Assembly: GCA_934256595.1 (NCBI GenBank)
Contig: CAKQOW010000002.1
Location: 1-64,000, forward strand
DNA length: 64,000 nucleotides
Direction of reading: 5' to 3'
Source of the DNA: an uncultured Clostridia bacterium
Lineage (GTDB): Bacteria > Bacillota > Clostridia > Peptostreptococcales > Anaerovoracaceae
Under the pieces are notes generated by a model. It was not told where the DNA came from, made no database searches, and was given only the letters and a program-made list of their open reading frames with translations. Below, one piece after another: positions 42,944-51,030 of the stretch (position 1 is the stretch's first letter; each line of letters opens with the position of its first letter). The position numbers were made by a program, and so were the translations under genes.

Positions 42944-43742
42944 CTATTCCCTCCTGCTGTATGTAATCTGCAATCTTTGCATAAATAGTATTGCATATGT
43001 ACTTTGCTCTTGCCTCTGTAACTGACATCGTCCCTTTATATTTAATCTCTGATGACATCTTTCTCCTGTCCTCAAGATGCACAGGATTCCAGCTGCTTTC
43101 ATGCGGAACCAGACTTAATATCTCCTGTGTGTCTATATTCATAATAATGTCGCAGCCGCCTTTGTAGTCATCGCAAAAGCCATCTGAGAAATACGACATA
43201 GAAAATGAAATTATCTGCTCATCATTCAGATTTCTGTAAACTTCTATATAGCAGTTGTCCAGCCATTCCCTTGCAAACTCAGCATAAAGGCTCTCCGGAT
43301 TTCTGGTTTCCACATGCATACATTCTCTTCTGCCGGAAATATAATCGGGTCTGCTGTCGTTTTCGTCACGTTTGACAGATGCTATTTTCACCCTGTCGGA
43401 AACTTCCACAATGTCAGGAGTTTCCGCCTTATACACCACACCGAACCAGCTGTTGTACGGCACGGTTATCATATATGGACTGCCGTCAATATCACCCTCA
43501 TAAAACCTTTTACTTACCGTATATCTGTTCTTTGCAAAAGGAGGCTTTGTTTTAAACTCGTGAGAGGCTATATATTCGGCTTCAGAAAAGCCTGCCTCTT
43601 CAAGCACCTCCTGCGCCGCAGCCCCTGCGCTGAAATGCACATCAAACAGCATCGGAACTGCTGCAATAAATACAGCCGCTATTACAATATTCCTTATTGT
43701 CTTTTGCACTCTTGTCAGCTTAATCCTTTTAAGTCTGCTCAT
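42861..43742 (-). CDS. Tandem array membrane protein, copy 1, with out-of-frame C-terminal extension
   Basis: 293 residues from the ATG at 43742 (MSRLKRIKLTRVQKTIRN), chosen because it lies 4 bases after the preceding stop with AGGGGT upstream. One helix ending PMLFDVHF, then AAQEVLEEAGFSEAEYIASHE (the shared Cys is Phe here), the motif NSWFGVVYKAETPDIVEV, GCDIIMNIDTQEILSLVP and VTEARAKYICNTIYAKIADYIQQ. After that point about 30 further residues (Cys/Ser/Ala-rich) are read over the start of copy 2. The other copies end at this position, so a small indel may have removed the original stop. Confidence 0.78.
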   Translation of the reverse strand: MSRLKRIKLTRVQKTIRNIVIAAVFIAAVPMLFDVHFSAGAAAQEVLEEAGFSEAEYIASHEFKTKPPFAKNRYTVSKRFYEGDIDGSPYMITVPYNSWFGVVYKAETPDIVEVSDRVKIASVKRDENDSRPDYISGRRECMHVETRNPESLYAEFAREWLDNCYIEVYRNLNDEQIISFSMSYFSDGFCDDYKGGCDIIMNIDTQEILSLVPHESSWNPVHLEDRRKMSSEIKYKGTMSVTEARAKYICNTIYAKIADYIQQEGIDEADQNAKDNKEYGNSYCTSCSTAVAA

Positions 43743-43746
43743 TTCT

Positions 43747-44484
43747 TTACCCCTGCAGATTATCCAGTCTGCATTCAGAATGTCTGCCAAACATATCGTA
43801 GACAACATCTATATATTTCGTGCCTGTATCGGCGTTCTTAAAAGCAACAGTGACAGTTCCGTCTTTTTCCTGATAAAACATATATCCGCCTCCTGCAAGA
43901 TCCCTGCCGCTGTCATCAAAAAAGCTTTCGGTTACAAAGGCGCTGTTCATACTGTACTCTCCCTCTATAATCTTCATCTGAAGATATATAACGCTGCCGT
44001 GCTCTGAATGCTCGTCACCCTCAATGACTGCTATCCTCTCAAAGCGCAGAACTGTATTTCCTATGGTTATGGTTTCGCCGTTTAACTCTTTTTGGCTATT
44101 AAGATTTCCGAAAGCCTCAGCGTCCTCATAGGTCATAATGTCGCTTCCGTTGCTCTGATATATGCATGGCTGCCCGCTGCCCTTAAAAAACACAACCGCC
44201 GATACTATAACTATGACTGCCATAACTGCCACCGCAAGCCTTGAAAGCTGCCACAGCCAGCCTAAGACCGGCTTATGCACACTGTTAAGCTCCCTGCCTA
44301 TATCAGAAGGCTCTCCCATAGCCAAAACAGCCTTTGCCTCCGCTTCCTCCCGCGACATTCCCTGCCCGCAAAACCAGTCCGCTCTGTCCTCAATATGAGC
44401 TGCAAGCTCCTGACTGATGGATTTATGATCAGGCCTGAACCTGACTTCCTTTAAAACTCTGGTGATAAATTCCCCTCTGTCCAT
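43747..44484 (-). CDS. HAAS-domain membrane protein paired with PadR
   Basis: 245 residues. The N-terminal HAAS/permease-prefix domain (EFITRVLKEVRF ... AHIEDRADWFCGQGMSREEAEAKAVLAMGEPSDIGREL, about 5-67) is the type found next to PadR regulators in Firmicutes. A membrane helix follows (about 76-97), then an extracytoplasmic beta-rich domain of about 145 residues with an acidic, Gly-containing surface. It overlaps padR by 34 bases, so expression is coupled. Likely a membrane sensor or anti-regulator for the operon, by analogy only. Confidence 0.78.
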   Translation of the reverse strand: MDRGEFITRVLKEVRFRPDHKSISQELAAHIEDRADWFCGQGMSREEAEAKAVLAMGEPSDIGRELNSVHKPVLGWLWQLSRLAVAVMAVIVIVSAVVFFKGSGQPCIYQSNGSDIMTYEDAEAFGNLNSQKELNGETITIGNTVLRFERIAVIEGDEHSEHGSVIYLQMKIIEGEYSMNSAFVTESFFDDSGRDLAGGGYMFYQEKDGTVTVAFKNADTGTKYIDVVYDMFGRHSECRLDNLQG

Positions 44485-44816
44485 ATCGCACCGCCCTTAC
44501 CGTATACAACCTTGTTGACTGCATTGCTGAAAACCTGCCACTGCCTTGATTCCTCCGCGAACTGTTCCTGTCCCTTTGCTGTTATTGAATAGTATTTACG
44601 TTCCTTGCCCTGCTGCGTCTTTTCTTTGTATGAGGTTACAAAGCCCTTGTTTTCCAGCTTGTGAAGCACCGGATACAGTGTACCCTCCTTGTACTGAAAC
44701 GTACTGTCAGAACGCTCATCAAGCGCCCTTATTATCTCATAGCCGTACATATCCTTTTCGGTCAGCAGGCTAAGCACCAGCAGCATTGAGCTGCCTCCTA
44801 CCAGTCCCTTATCCAT
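44451..44816 (-). CDS. PadR-family transcriptional regulator
   Basis: 121 residues: winged helix with the PadR signature LLTEKDMYGYEIIRALDERSDSTFQYKEGTLYPVLHKLENKGFVTSYK (about 16-65), then KYYSITAKGQEQF in the wing and a C-terminal dimerisation helix. First gene of the six-gene operon, behind a strong promoter that carries two 21-bp palindromes, which makes autorepression likely. The inducer is unknown; PadR proteins with HAAS partners commonly respond to envelope stress or membrane-active compounds. Confidence 0.9.
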   Translation of the reverse strand: MDKGLVGGSSMLLVLSLLTEKDMYGYEIIRALDERSDSTFQYKEGTLYPVLHKLENKGFVTSYKEKTQQGKERKYYSITAKGQEQFAEESRQWQVFSNAVNKVVYGKGGAIWTEGNLSPEF

Positions 44817-44838
44817 TTATATTCACCTCCAATTAAAT

Positions 44839-44892
44839 ATACCTAGAATCTCTATGTATACTCATTATACTTAGAAGTTCTAGGTATGTCAA
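44839..44892 (-). promoter_or_regulatory. PadR operon promoter with two 21-bp operator-like palindromes
   Basis: Minus strand: -35 TTGACA (44887-44892), 17-base spacer, -10 TATAAT (44864-44869). Site 1 (44867-44887) fills the spacer: arms ATACTTAGAA and TTCTAGGTAT, one mismatch. Site 2 (44839-44859) covers the transcription start: arms ATACCTAGAA and CTCTATGTAT, two mismatches. Both fit ATACnTAGAA-n-TTCTAnGTAT, with centres 28 bases apart. Confidence 0.8.
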
Positions 44893-45129
44893 TCATTTTT
44901 GATATTTTCTTATCGGCTCCTCTTCAAGTCGCTTCTTCATCAGAGGCGTCCACTCAAAGCCGCAGTCATTGCATCTGGTTCTATAGCCTGTCATAAATCC
45001 TTCATTATTGCAGATTACCTCTACACGCCCATCTGCAACTGCCTCGTTTATCTCCGGCACAATCATGGCTCCCGCAGGAACAAGCATTGTCAGGTTTTCG
45101 CTGCCGCATCTGTAACATTTTTTTGCCAT
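44893..45129 (-). CDS. Small zinc-ribbon protein
   Basis: 78 residues from the ATG at 45129 (MAKKCYRCG), chosen for RBS AGGAGA; the frame opens further up without one. Two CxxC pairs (CYRCG at 5-8, and CNDCG near residue 51) form a probable zinc ribbon, enclosing a hydrophobic segment NLTMLVPAGAMIVPEIN. The C-terminus is basic. No family function is known to me; rubredoxin- or ribosome-associated zinc ribbons are possibilities. Divergent from ridA-ilvA. Confidence 0.7.
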   Translation of the reverse strand: MAKKCYRCGSENLTMLVPAGAMIVPEINEAVADGRVEVICNNEGFMTGYRTRCNDCGFEWTPLMKKRLEEEPIRKYQK

Positions 45130-45207
45130 ATCAATTCTCCTGTACTGTATTTTGCTGTGCAAAGCAATATTATCATACGACTGCCCCATTTTCAATCAAA
45201 TATTCTC

Positions 45208-45236
45208 TTGAATATAGCGGTGAATAAGGGTAAACT
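45208..45236 (+). promoter_or_regulatory. Probable promoter of ridA-ilvA
   Basis: -35 TTGAAT (45208-45213), 17-base spacer, -10 TAAACT (45231-45236), 40 bases before the ridA ATG. Matches are moderate. Confidence 0.45.
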
Positions 45237-45275
45237 GTTCTTAGCACAAAATTACAAGTCGTACGGAGGTGTATT

Positions 45276-45653
45276 ATGAACAAAATTCATACTGATAAGG
45301 CCCCTGCTGCAGTAGGCCCTTATTCACAGGCAATTAAAATAAATGGAATGGTATTTACTTCAGGTCAGATAGCCCTTGACCCTGCAACAGGAGAAATAGT
45401 AGGCACAGATATTAAATCCCAGGCAGAGCAGGTTATGAAAAACCTTATGGAAGTTTTAAAGGCAGCCGGCACCAGACAGGAAAACGCAGTCAAGACAACC
45501 TGCTTTCTCAGCAATATGGACGATTTTGCAGCCTTTAACGAGGTTTACGCACAGTATTTCACAGAAGCACCTGCAAGATCCTGCGTAGCCGTAAAAACTC
45601 TGCCTAAGAATGTTCTGTGCGAGGTTGAGGTTATCGCAGCAGTGGAGGATTAA
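45276..45653 (+). CDS. ridA: RidA family enamine/imine deaminase
   Basis: 125 residues, YjgF/RidA fold: AVGPYSQAIKINGMVFTSGQIALDP, QAEQVMKNLMEVLKAAG and the catalytic-site ARSCVAVKTLPKNVLCEVEVIA with the conserved Arg. It removes reactive 2-aminoacrylate/iminobutanoate released by PLP dehydratases. The next gene encodes such an enzyme (IlvA), 3 bases away, so the pairing explains its role directly. RBS GGAGGTG precedes the ATG. Confidence 0.95.
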   Translation: MNKIHTDKAPAAVGPYSQAIKINGMVFTSGQIALDPATGEIVGTDIKSQAEQVMKNLMEVLKAAGTRQENAVKTTCFLSNMDDFAAFNEVYAQYFTEAPARSCVAVKTLPKNVLCEVEVIAAVED

Positions 45654-45656
45654 TAT

Positions 45657-46877
45657 ATGAAAGAGCTTACACTTAAAAATTTTGAAGAGGCAGCGCAGCT
45701 TGTCAAAAATGTTACGCTTCCCACAAATCTTGAATACAGCGAAAGCCTGAGCAGCAAAACAGGCGGCAAAATCTATCTCAAGCCCGAAAATATGCAGTAC
45801 ACCGGAGCATACAAGGTTCGCGGCGCATATTACAAAATTGCAACTCTGACAGACGAGCAGCGCGCCAAAGGTCTTATTACAGCATCAGCCGGAAATCACG
45901 CTCAGGGTGTAGCCTACGCCGCCAAGAAATTCGGCTGCAAGGCAACTATCGTAATGCCTACGGTAACTCCTCTGATTAAAATAAACAGGACTAAAAGCTA
46001 CGGAGCCGAAATCGTACTGCACGGAGATGTGTATGACGATGCCTGCGAAAAAGCAATGGAGCTTGCAAAAGAGCACGGCTATACATTTATTCACCCGTTT
46101 GATGACCTTGCGGTAGCTACAGGTCAGGGCAGCATAGCCATGGAAATAGTTCAGGAGCTTCCTACAGTCGATTACATAATCGTACCTATCGGAGGCGGCG
46201 GACTTATCACAGGCATTTCAACCCTTGCTAAAATGCTCAACCCTAAAATCAAGGTAATAGGCGTAGAGCCAGGCGCTGCCGCAAGTATGACTGCAGCTTT
46301 TGAGAAAGGCGAGCCTGTTACCCTGCCGAGCGCAAACACAATTGCAGACGGTACGGCAGTAAAAAGAGTCGGCGAAACCATATTTCCTTACTGCAAGGAA
46401 AACATTCACAAGATAATTACAGTCGATGACAATGAGCTTATCGGCGCATTCCTTGATATGGTTGAAAATCACAAGATGATTGTCGAAAATTCGGGACTGC
46501 TTCCTGTAGCAGCATTAAGTCACCTTGACCTCAAGGACAAAAAAGCAGTTGTCGTATTAAGCGGCGGCAATATGGACGTAATCACAATGTCTTCAATAGT
46601 TCAGCACGGTCTGATTCAGAAAGACAGGATATTCTCAGTATCAGTGCTGCTGCCTGACAAGGCCGGCGAGCTTGTAAAGGTTGCATCTATAATTGCAAAG
46701 GAGAAGGGCAACGTAATAAAGCTTGAGCACAATCAGTTTGTCAGCATCAACAGAATCAACGCCGTTGAGCTTCGCGTCACTATGGAGGCCTACGGTACGG
46801 AGCACAAGCTGTCTATACTCAAGGCTCTTGAAGACGCAGGGTTTGAGCCTAAAGTTGTAGATACAAAGCTATACTAA
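45657..46877 (+). CDS. ilvA: Threonine ammonia-lyase (threonine dehydratase)
   Basis: 406 residues. PLP Lys53 in YTGAYKVRGAYYK, SAGNHAQGVAYAAKKFG, the Gly-rich phosphate loop IVPIGGGGLITGI, and a C-terminal ACT domain (about 325-406, FSVSVLLPDKAGELVKVASII). The length with one ACT domain fits the Firmicute/catabolic TdcB-like form. It converts threonine to 2-oxobutyrate and ammonia, feeding isoleucine synthesis or fermentation. Coupled to ridA; a bidirectional terminator follows. Confidence 0.93.
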   Translation: MKELTLKNFEEAAQLVKNVTLPTNLEYSESLSSKTGGKIYLKPENMQYTGAYKVRGAYYKIATLTDEQRAKGLITASAGNHAQGVAYAAKKFGCKATIVMPTVTPLIKINRTKSYGAEIVLHGDVYDDACEKAMELAKEHGYTFIHPFDDLAVATGQGSIAMEIVQELPTVDYIIVPIGGGGLITGISTLAKMLNPKIKVIGVEPGAAASMTAAFEKGEPVTLPSANTIADGTAVKRVGETIFPYCKENIHKIITVDDNELIGAFLDMVENHKMIVENSGLLPVAALSHLDLKDKKAVVVLSGGNMDVITMSSIVQHGLIQKDRIFSVSVLLPDKAGELVKVASIIAKEKGNVIKLEHNQFVSINRINAVELRVTMEAYGTEHKLSILKALEDAGFEPKVVDTKLY

Positions 46878-46885
46878 CATAAAAA

Positions 46886-46918
46886 ACAGGTGTCATGGAT
46901 TTGCGACACCTGTTTTTT
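46886..46918 (+). terminator. Bidirectional terminator between ilvA and the GNAT gene
   Basis: 9-bp perfect stem ACAGGTGTC/GACACCTGT (46886-46894, 46905-46913), with TTTTTT on the plus strand and TTTTTT on the minus strand. Confidence 0.9.
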
Positions 46919-46938
46919 ATGTTTATAATATATATTTT

Positions 46939-47418
46939 TTATTCTGCCAGTTTTTTCAGTCTGTCTCCGGCTACCCTGTATGTCGTCCATTCGCTCATAG
47001 GCTCTGCGCCAAGCGACAGATAGAAGTCAATACTCGGTTTGTTCCAGTCAAGACACCACCATTCAAGACGGCCGCATCCTCTCTCAACTGCAATCTGCGC
47101 CAGTTTCTTGAGAGCAGCACTGCCGTATCCCTGCCCTCTGTATTCAGGCAGGATATAGAGATCTTCAAGATAAATACCCGCTCTGCCAAGAAATGTGGAG
47201 AAGTTATGGAAAAACAAAGCAAAGCCTACCTCCCTGCCGTCTTTCAGAGCAAATATCACTTCAGCCTTCTGTTTGTCAAAAATCCACTCCTCAAGCAATT
47301 CCTCCGTTGCAATTACTTCATCTTCAAGTTTTTCGTAGCTGGCAAGGCCTTTAATAAATTCAAGAATAAGCCCTGTGTCCTCTCTGCCCGCATATCTGAA
47401 ATCAGGACTGTCCGCCAT
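46939..47418 (-). CDS. GNAT-family N-acetyltransferase (SSAT-like)
   Basis: 159 residues from the ATG at 47418 (MADSPDFRYAGRED), with RBS GGAGGTG. GNAT motif A is complete: YLEDLYILPEYRGQGYGSAALKKLA (acetyl-CoA pyrophosphate loop RGQGYG), followed by CGRLEWWCLDWNKPSIDFYLSLGA. The FFHNFSTFLGRAGIYLEDLYI stretch is typical of the spermidine/diamine acetyltransferase branch, so a polyamine or thialysine substrate is likely but unproven. Confidence 0.85.
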   Translation of the reverse strand: MADSPDFRYAGREDTGLILEFIKGLASYEKLEDEVIATEELLEEWIFDKQKAEVIFALKDGREVGFALFFHNFSTFLGRAGIYLEDLYILPEYRGQGYGSAALKKLAQIAVERGCGRLEWWCLDWNKPSIDFYLSLGAEPMSEWTTYRVAGDRLKKLAE

Positions 47419-47463
47419 AGCTCTCACCTCCGCTGTAAAATCCTGCTCTGCTCTCATTTCAAA

Positions 47464-48093
47464 TCACTCATATATGCTGCCGTTTCTCAGCATATTTGCA
47501 AAATATCTGGTTATCCTGCCGGTAATCCCCCAGATTACATATTTATCATACACATATATCGGAACCTCTGTCTTTGCAGACGCCCATTTGTATCCTCCCG
47601 GAAATCCAATCAGCTCCAGCGGGAAGTCCTCCTGTATCTCCTGCTTTGCATAGCTGCAATACTCCCTTGGCTCATTGCTTAGGAAGAAGTCTAAAGGCAC
47701 TGTAAAAAGCTCGCTGACCTCGCTTTCACTTGGAGATGCGTTATCTATGGTTTCTCTGTCTATCTGCACCGCATACGCCTTTATAACATAGCCGCCGTAG
47801 GTAAACAGAGTACCCACCTCTCCTATCACAGATATATCGTCTGTGCCGATGCAAAGCTCCTCCGAGGTCTCTCTGAGAGCGCATTCAAGATCTGTTTCTC
47901 CCGGTTCTTTCTCTCCCCCGGGAAAACATATCTCACCCGGCTGACGCTTAATTTTCGGCGAGCGCACCTCATAGAGTATATGAAGCTCTCCGTCCATATC
48001 AATCAGAGGTATTACCACCGAGAAACATTTGTGTCTGCCTATTATACCCGGCTCGTGTTCGTTTACTATTCTGCTGATATCAGTTGCTTTCAT
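47464..48093 (-). CDS. Nudix hydrolase, CoA pyrophosphatase-like
   Basis: 209 residues. Complete Nudix box GGEKEPGETDLECALRETSEEL (consensus G-x5-E-x7-R-E-x2-E-E) preceded by CFPGG and KIKRQPGEI, which fit the CoA diphosphatase group (NudL/YeaB). It would split CoA or a related nucleoside diphosphate derivative. Starts inside the end of the upstream EamA gene (14-base overlap). Confidence 0.85.
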   Translation of the reverse strand: MKATDISRIVNEHEPGIIGRHKCFSVVIPLIDMDGELHILYEVRSPKIKRQPGEICFPGGEKEPGETDLECALRETSEELCIGTDDISVIGEVGTLFTYGGYVIKAYAVQIDRETIDNASPSESEVSELFTVPLDFFLSNEPREYCSYAKQEIQEDFPLELIGFPGGYKWASAKTEVPIYVYDKYVIWGITGRITRYFANMLRNGSIYE

Positions 48094-48988
48094 CAGAAAT
48101 CTGCTCCTTTGCCTTAAATGCCTTTCGCTGCAGGTGTATATTCAGATATGATGCTCCCAGTATGAAAGCTATGCCTGCAATGGTATTCCACAGGATTGCA
48201 TCGTGCAGCACTATGACTGCAATTACAGGCGCTATTGCAGGCTTTACAAAGAACGCTATGGAGCCTGTAACAGCATCTGACAGCTTGATTGCCGTAAAGT
48301 ATGAAATATATCCAAGCCCTGTAACAAAAACGCTTATGTAAATAACTTCAACCCAGTTCTCTATGACTCCTGCCGTAACGGGTCTGCCCATAAACAGAAT
48401 TACTATAAGCAGCACCAGCGAGCCCAGTATAAACGAAAAGCTTGTCTGCGCAAAGGTTCCCACCTTGGCAGTACTGATTTTGCCTATGCAGGTATAAAGT
48501 CCGAAGAATATCGCTGCAAGCAGCATATATATTATACCGATTACGCTGTTTCCCTCCTGCAGATCCCACGGCCTTATCATAAATACTATGCCTATAAGTC
48601 CCAAAGCAAGCACCACCAGCTTGCCTCTGTTCATTCTCTCACCCAGTATGAAATGAGCAAAAACCATAGTAAACAGAGGATTTATACATATGAGCACCGA
48701 GGCTGTGGAGGCATTGCACTCCATAACACCAAGCTGAAAAAACAGCATGGAAAGGGGTATGCCCGTAATTCCCACTATTGTCAGAAAGCCTATGTCCTTA
48801 AGACCTATTCTGACTTTGTTTTTTTTCATCTCTGCAATGGCAAAAGGCAGAATTATGAGTCCGCCTATAAAGAATCTCAGGAAAGTAAGCTGAAATGAAT
48901 CCATTTCTGTTCCTGCAACTTTAAGTGAGACTTCCATTGTCGCAAACAGAAATCCCGTAAGAAAAATACAACCGTATACTTTTTTCAT
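48080..48988 (-). CDS. EamA-family (DMT superfamily) transporter
   Basis: 302 residues, ten membrane helices as two EamA repeats (about 5-135 and 150-285); motifs FLRFFIGGLIILPFAIAEMKK, FVKPAIAPVIAVIVLHDAI. Drug/metabolite exporter family; the substrate cannot be inferred. Coupled to the Nudix gene. A second EamA gene at 49560-50489 is only distantly similar. Confidence 0.85.
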   Translation of the reverse strand: MKKVYGCIFLTGFLFATMEVSLKVAGTEMDSFQLTFLRFFIGGLIILPFAIAEMKKNKVRIGLKDIGFLTIVGITGIPLSMLFFQLGVMECNASTASVLICINPLFTMVFAHFILGERMNRGKLVVLALGLIGIVFMIRPWDLQEGNSVIGIIYMLLAAIFFGLYTCIGKISTAKVGTFAQTSFSFILGSLVLLIVILFMGRPVTAGVIENWVEVIYISVFVTGLGYISYFTAIKLSDAVTGSIAFFVKPAIAPVIAVIVLHDAILWNTIAGIAFILGASYLNIHLQRKAFKAKEQISDESN

Positions 48989-49010
48989 AACTGCTCCTGA
49001 TTGAAAATTG

Positions 49011-49042
49011 AAAAAATTACAGACGATGTTTCCATCGCCTGT
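49011..49042 (-). terminator. Terminator after the P-loop gene
   Basis: 10-bp stem (49019-49028 with 49033-49042, one G-T pair, loop TTTC) followed by AATTTTTTC on the minus strand. Confidence 0.85.
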
Positions 49043-49052
49043 CTGAATGCTG

Positions 49053-49475
49053 TTAATTTAAGATGTCGCAACCGCTGAAGTCAACTCCTGTCATTTCATC
49101 TTTGTCTGCGCTGATGCTTACTACAAAGTTCACATCGTAAAGCTCTGAGATTTTTTTGAGCCTGTCTATATATTCAGGGAGATCTCCTATTGAGAAATCC
49201 GCATGCTTCATAATACCGTCTATGAAGATTGTCTCAAGGTCATGGTCTCCGCTTATTATTCCGTATATAAAGCCTATGTATTCATCACTGTTTGTAATGT
49301 GAGGATAATCCTCCATAGATACTACTCTCATTTCGTGTTTGAGATCATACATAAGTCTCTGATTTTTAGTTATAAAAACAATATTTCCGTTAGCTTTATC
49401 AACTGAATCATTGGCAAGGTCTATCATATGCTTTGTCTTGCCGCTGCCTTTGTGGCCTATCATTAGCTGCACCAT
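49053..49475 (-). CDS. Small P-loop protein of unknown function
   Basis: 140 residues from the ATG at 49475 (MVQLMIGHKGSGKTKHMIDLAN), chosen for RBS AGGAGG. Walker A is GHKGSGKT. A possible Walker B lies in TIFIDGIMKH, and VNFVVSISADKDE resembles a sensor strand. It lacks the length for a motor or kinase. Close homologues in Clostridia are often labelled PilT-like, but nothing here supports pilus retraction. Single-gene unit with its own promoter and terminator. Confidence 0.75.
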   Translation of the reverse strand: MVQLMIGHKGSGKTKHMIDLANDSVDKANGNIVFITKNQRLMYDLKHEMRVVSMEDYPHITNSDEYIGFIYGIISGDHDLETIFIDGIMKHADFSIGDLPEYIDRLKKISELYDVNFVVSISADKDEMTGVDFSGCDILN

Positions 49476-49508
49476 TGTACTGTTCCTCCTGTCTGTCATT
49501 TTTATATT

Positions 49509-49537
49509 ATTATACACCAGTCAGCCATATCTATCAA
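49509..49537 (-). promoter_or_regulatory. Sigma-A promoter of the P-loop gene
   Basis: Minus strand: -35 TTGATA (49532-49537), 17-base spacer, -10 TATAAT (49509-49514). Confidence 0.7.
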
Positions 49538-49559
49538 TAATATTATTTGCAAATTTGTC

Positions 49560-50489
49560 TTATTCTATCCTGTCTGTTTTCTTTTCGGGCCACAGGCTGA
49601 TGCCTAAAACCCCTACTATAATCAGCGCCGCGCATATTATGTGATAAGCCTTGAGAGGCTCGCCCAGCACGACAACTCCCGCAATTATAGATATGGCCGT
49701 TGAAACGTTGCCAAAGATTGTTCCCTTAACTGCCTCAAGATACCTGAGGACATATGCCATAAGCTGCGAGGAAAGCAGTATGCAGGCTGTACCCAGATAA
49801 AATACAGCAAATTCAAATTTAACGTTTGTGATAAGGTCAAAATACTGATTTAGTGTTCCCTGTGATATGCCTCTTACTATATATGCCGCATTAAATACTA
49901 CAAATCCCATCAGTGATATCATAGCCGTTATCTCAATCGGTCTGTACTGCTCTCTCACATATCTCATAAACACATTGCTCAGCGCCATACAGATGCTTGA
50001 AACCGACAGTATCAGCATAGCCCAGATATTCATATGTATATCAGACGCCCCTATAACTATCATAGCTATTACGGCAGCCACCGATATAAATACAAATACG
50101 GTCTGCATTATGCCCGACTTCTCGCCTAGGAATATACTCGCTATTATCTTGACTATTATAGGTACTATTGCAAACAGTATTGCGCTCTCTATCGAGGTTG
50201 CAAATCTCAGTCCGAATGTCTGAATAGCCATAAACAGTATGTAAAAAAGCGCCGTAATAAACAGGTTGCGTTTAGGCTTGCCCTTAATCTCTATCCTGTG
50301 GCCTCTGAGTCTGTCGTAGAGTATGAACACCAGCACCGCAATAAGCGCCCAGTTGTATCTGTGGGTAAGTATGGTCAGCGTGTCTGCAAAGGGTGTGCAG
50401 GTTTTTATGCCCAGAAACGAAAACCCTACGGCAACTGAAAAGCATACAGCCGCTATATATGCATTTCTTCTGTTTTTATCTGTTCCCAA
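49560..50489 (-). CDS. EamA-family transporter, TTG start
   Basis: 309 residues from a TTG at 50489. RBS AAAGGAGG stands 7 bases before it, while the earlier ATG codons of the frame have none. Ten membrane helices in two EamA repeats, with ATSIESAILFAIVPIIVKIIASIFLGEK and STAISIIAGVVVLGEPLKAYH at the equivalent repeat ends. Transported compound unknown. Its start lies 37 bases inside the phosphopantetheinyl transferase gene. Confidence 0.83.
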   Translation of the reverse strand: MGTDKNRRNAYIAAVCFSVAVGFSFLGIKTCTPFADTLTILTHRYNWALIAVLVFILYDRLRGHRIEIKGKPKRNLFITALFYILFMAIQTFGLRFATSIESAILFAIVPIIVKIIASIFLGEKSGIMQTVFVFISVAAVIAMIVIGASDIHMNIWAMLILSVSSICMALSNVFMRYVREQYRPIEITAMISLMGFVVFNAAYIVRGISQGTLNQYFDLITNVKFEFAVFYLGTACILLSSQLMAYVLRYLEAVKGTIFGNVSTAISIIAGVVVLGEPLKAYHIICAALIIVGVLGISLWPEKKTDRIE

Positions 50490-50980
50490 GAAAATGCCTC
50501 CTTTGATGCGCATAGCGCACATTTAAAATTCTCTCCAAAATCTATCTCTCTGAAAACCGCATCGCCGTATTCATCTGAAAGCCTGATTCCGTCTGACAGG
50601 CTGAAGCTGTCAAGCCCGTAGGAAATGCCTTTCCCTATATATTTAACATATGCCTCTTTTCTGACCCAGAGTCTGAAAAAGCCGTCTGCCCCGCCCGACG
50701 CTACAAACCGGTTTTCCTCCGGTGTAAAAAACCGCTCTGCTATTTTGAGATGATTTCTGTCTGTGATACGCTCAATATCTATGCCTGTTTCACTGCTGCC
50801 AAGTGAGCACAGCCATATACCGCCGCTGTGGGATATGGATATTCTGATGTCGCTGTTTTTAAAGTACGGCCTGCCTCTGTCGTTATGGCAGAGAGTATCC
50901 GAAGCTCCGCAGTAAAGCTCAAGAGCTCTGGCAGCAAGGGTACTGCTGTCTGATTTTTGTGTTGTCCAGTAAATATTCAT
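50453..50980 (-). CDS. 4'-phosphopantetheinyl transferase (Sfp type)
   Basis: 175 residues from the ATG at 50980 (MNIYWTTQKSDSS). Sfp signatures: RISISHSGGIWLCSLG, the magnesium-binding GIDIERI and FRLWVRKEAYVKYIGKG. It moves the phosphopantetheine arm of CoA onto carrier proteins. Short for Sfp (usually about 220) and no NRPS, PKS or carrier protein is encoded in the window, so its partner lies elsewhere. Overlaps the EamA gene. Confidence 0.85.
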   Translation of the reverse strand: MNIYWTTQKSDSSTLAARALELYCGASDTLCHNDRGRPYFKNSDIRISISHSGGIWLCSLGSSETGIDIERITDRNHLKIAERFFTPEENRFVASGGADGFFRLWVRKEAYVKYIGKGISYGLDSFSLSDGIRLSDEYGDAVFREIDFGENFKCALCASKEAFSWEQIKTEEMHI

Positions 50981-51030
50981 ATATGCACCAAAAAACGCCA
51001 TTTAAATTATGGCGTTTCGTATTATACTAT

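Noticed and set aside
40531..43742. CRISPR-like repeat array
   Set aside because: The repeats in this stretch are duplicated coding sequences about 720-800 bases apart, not short repeats with spacers.
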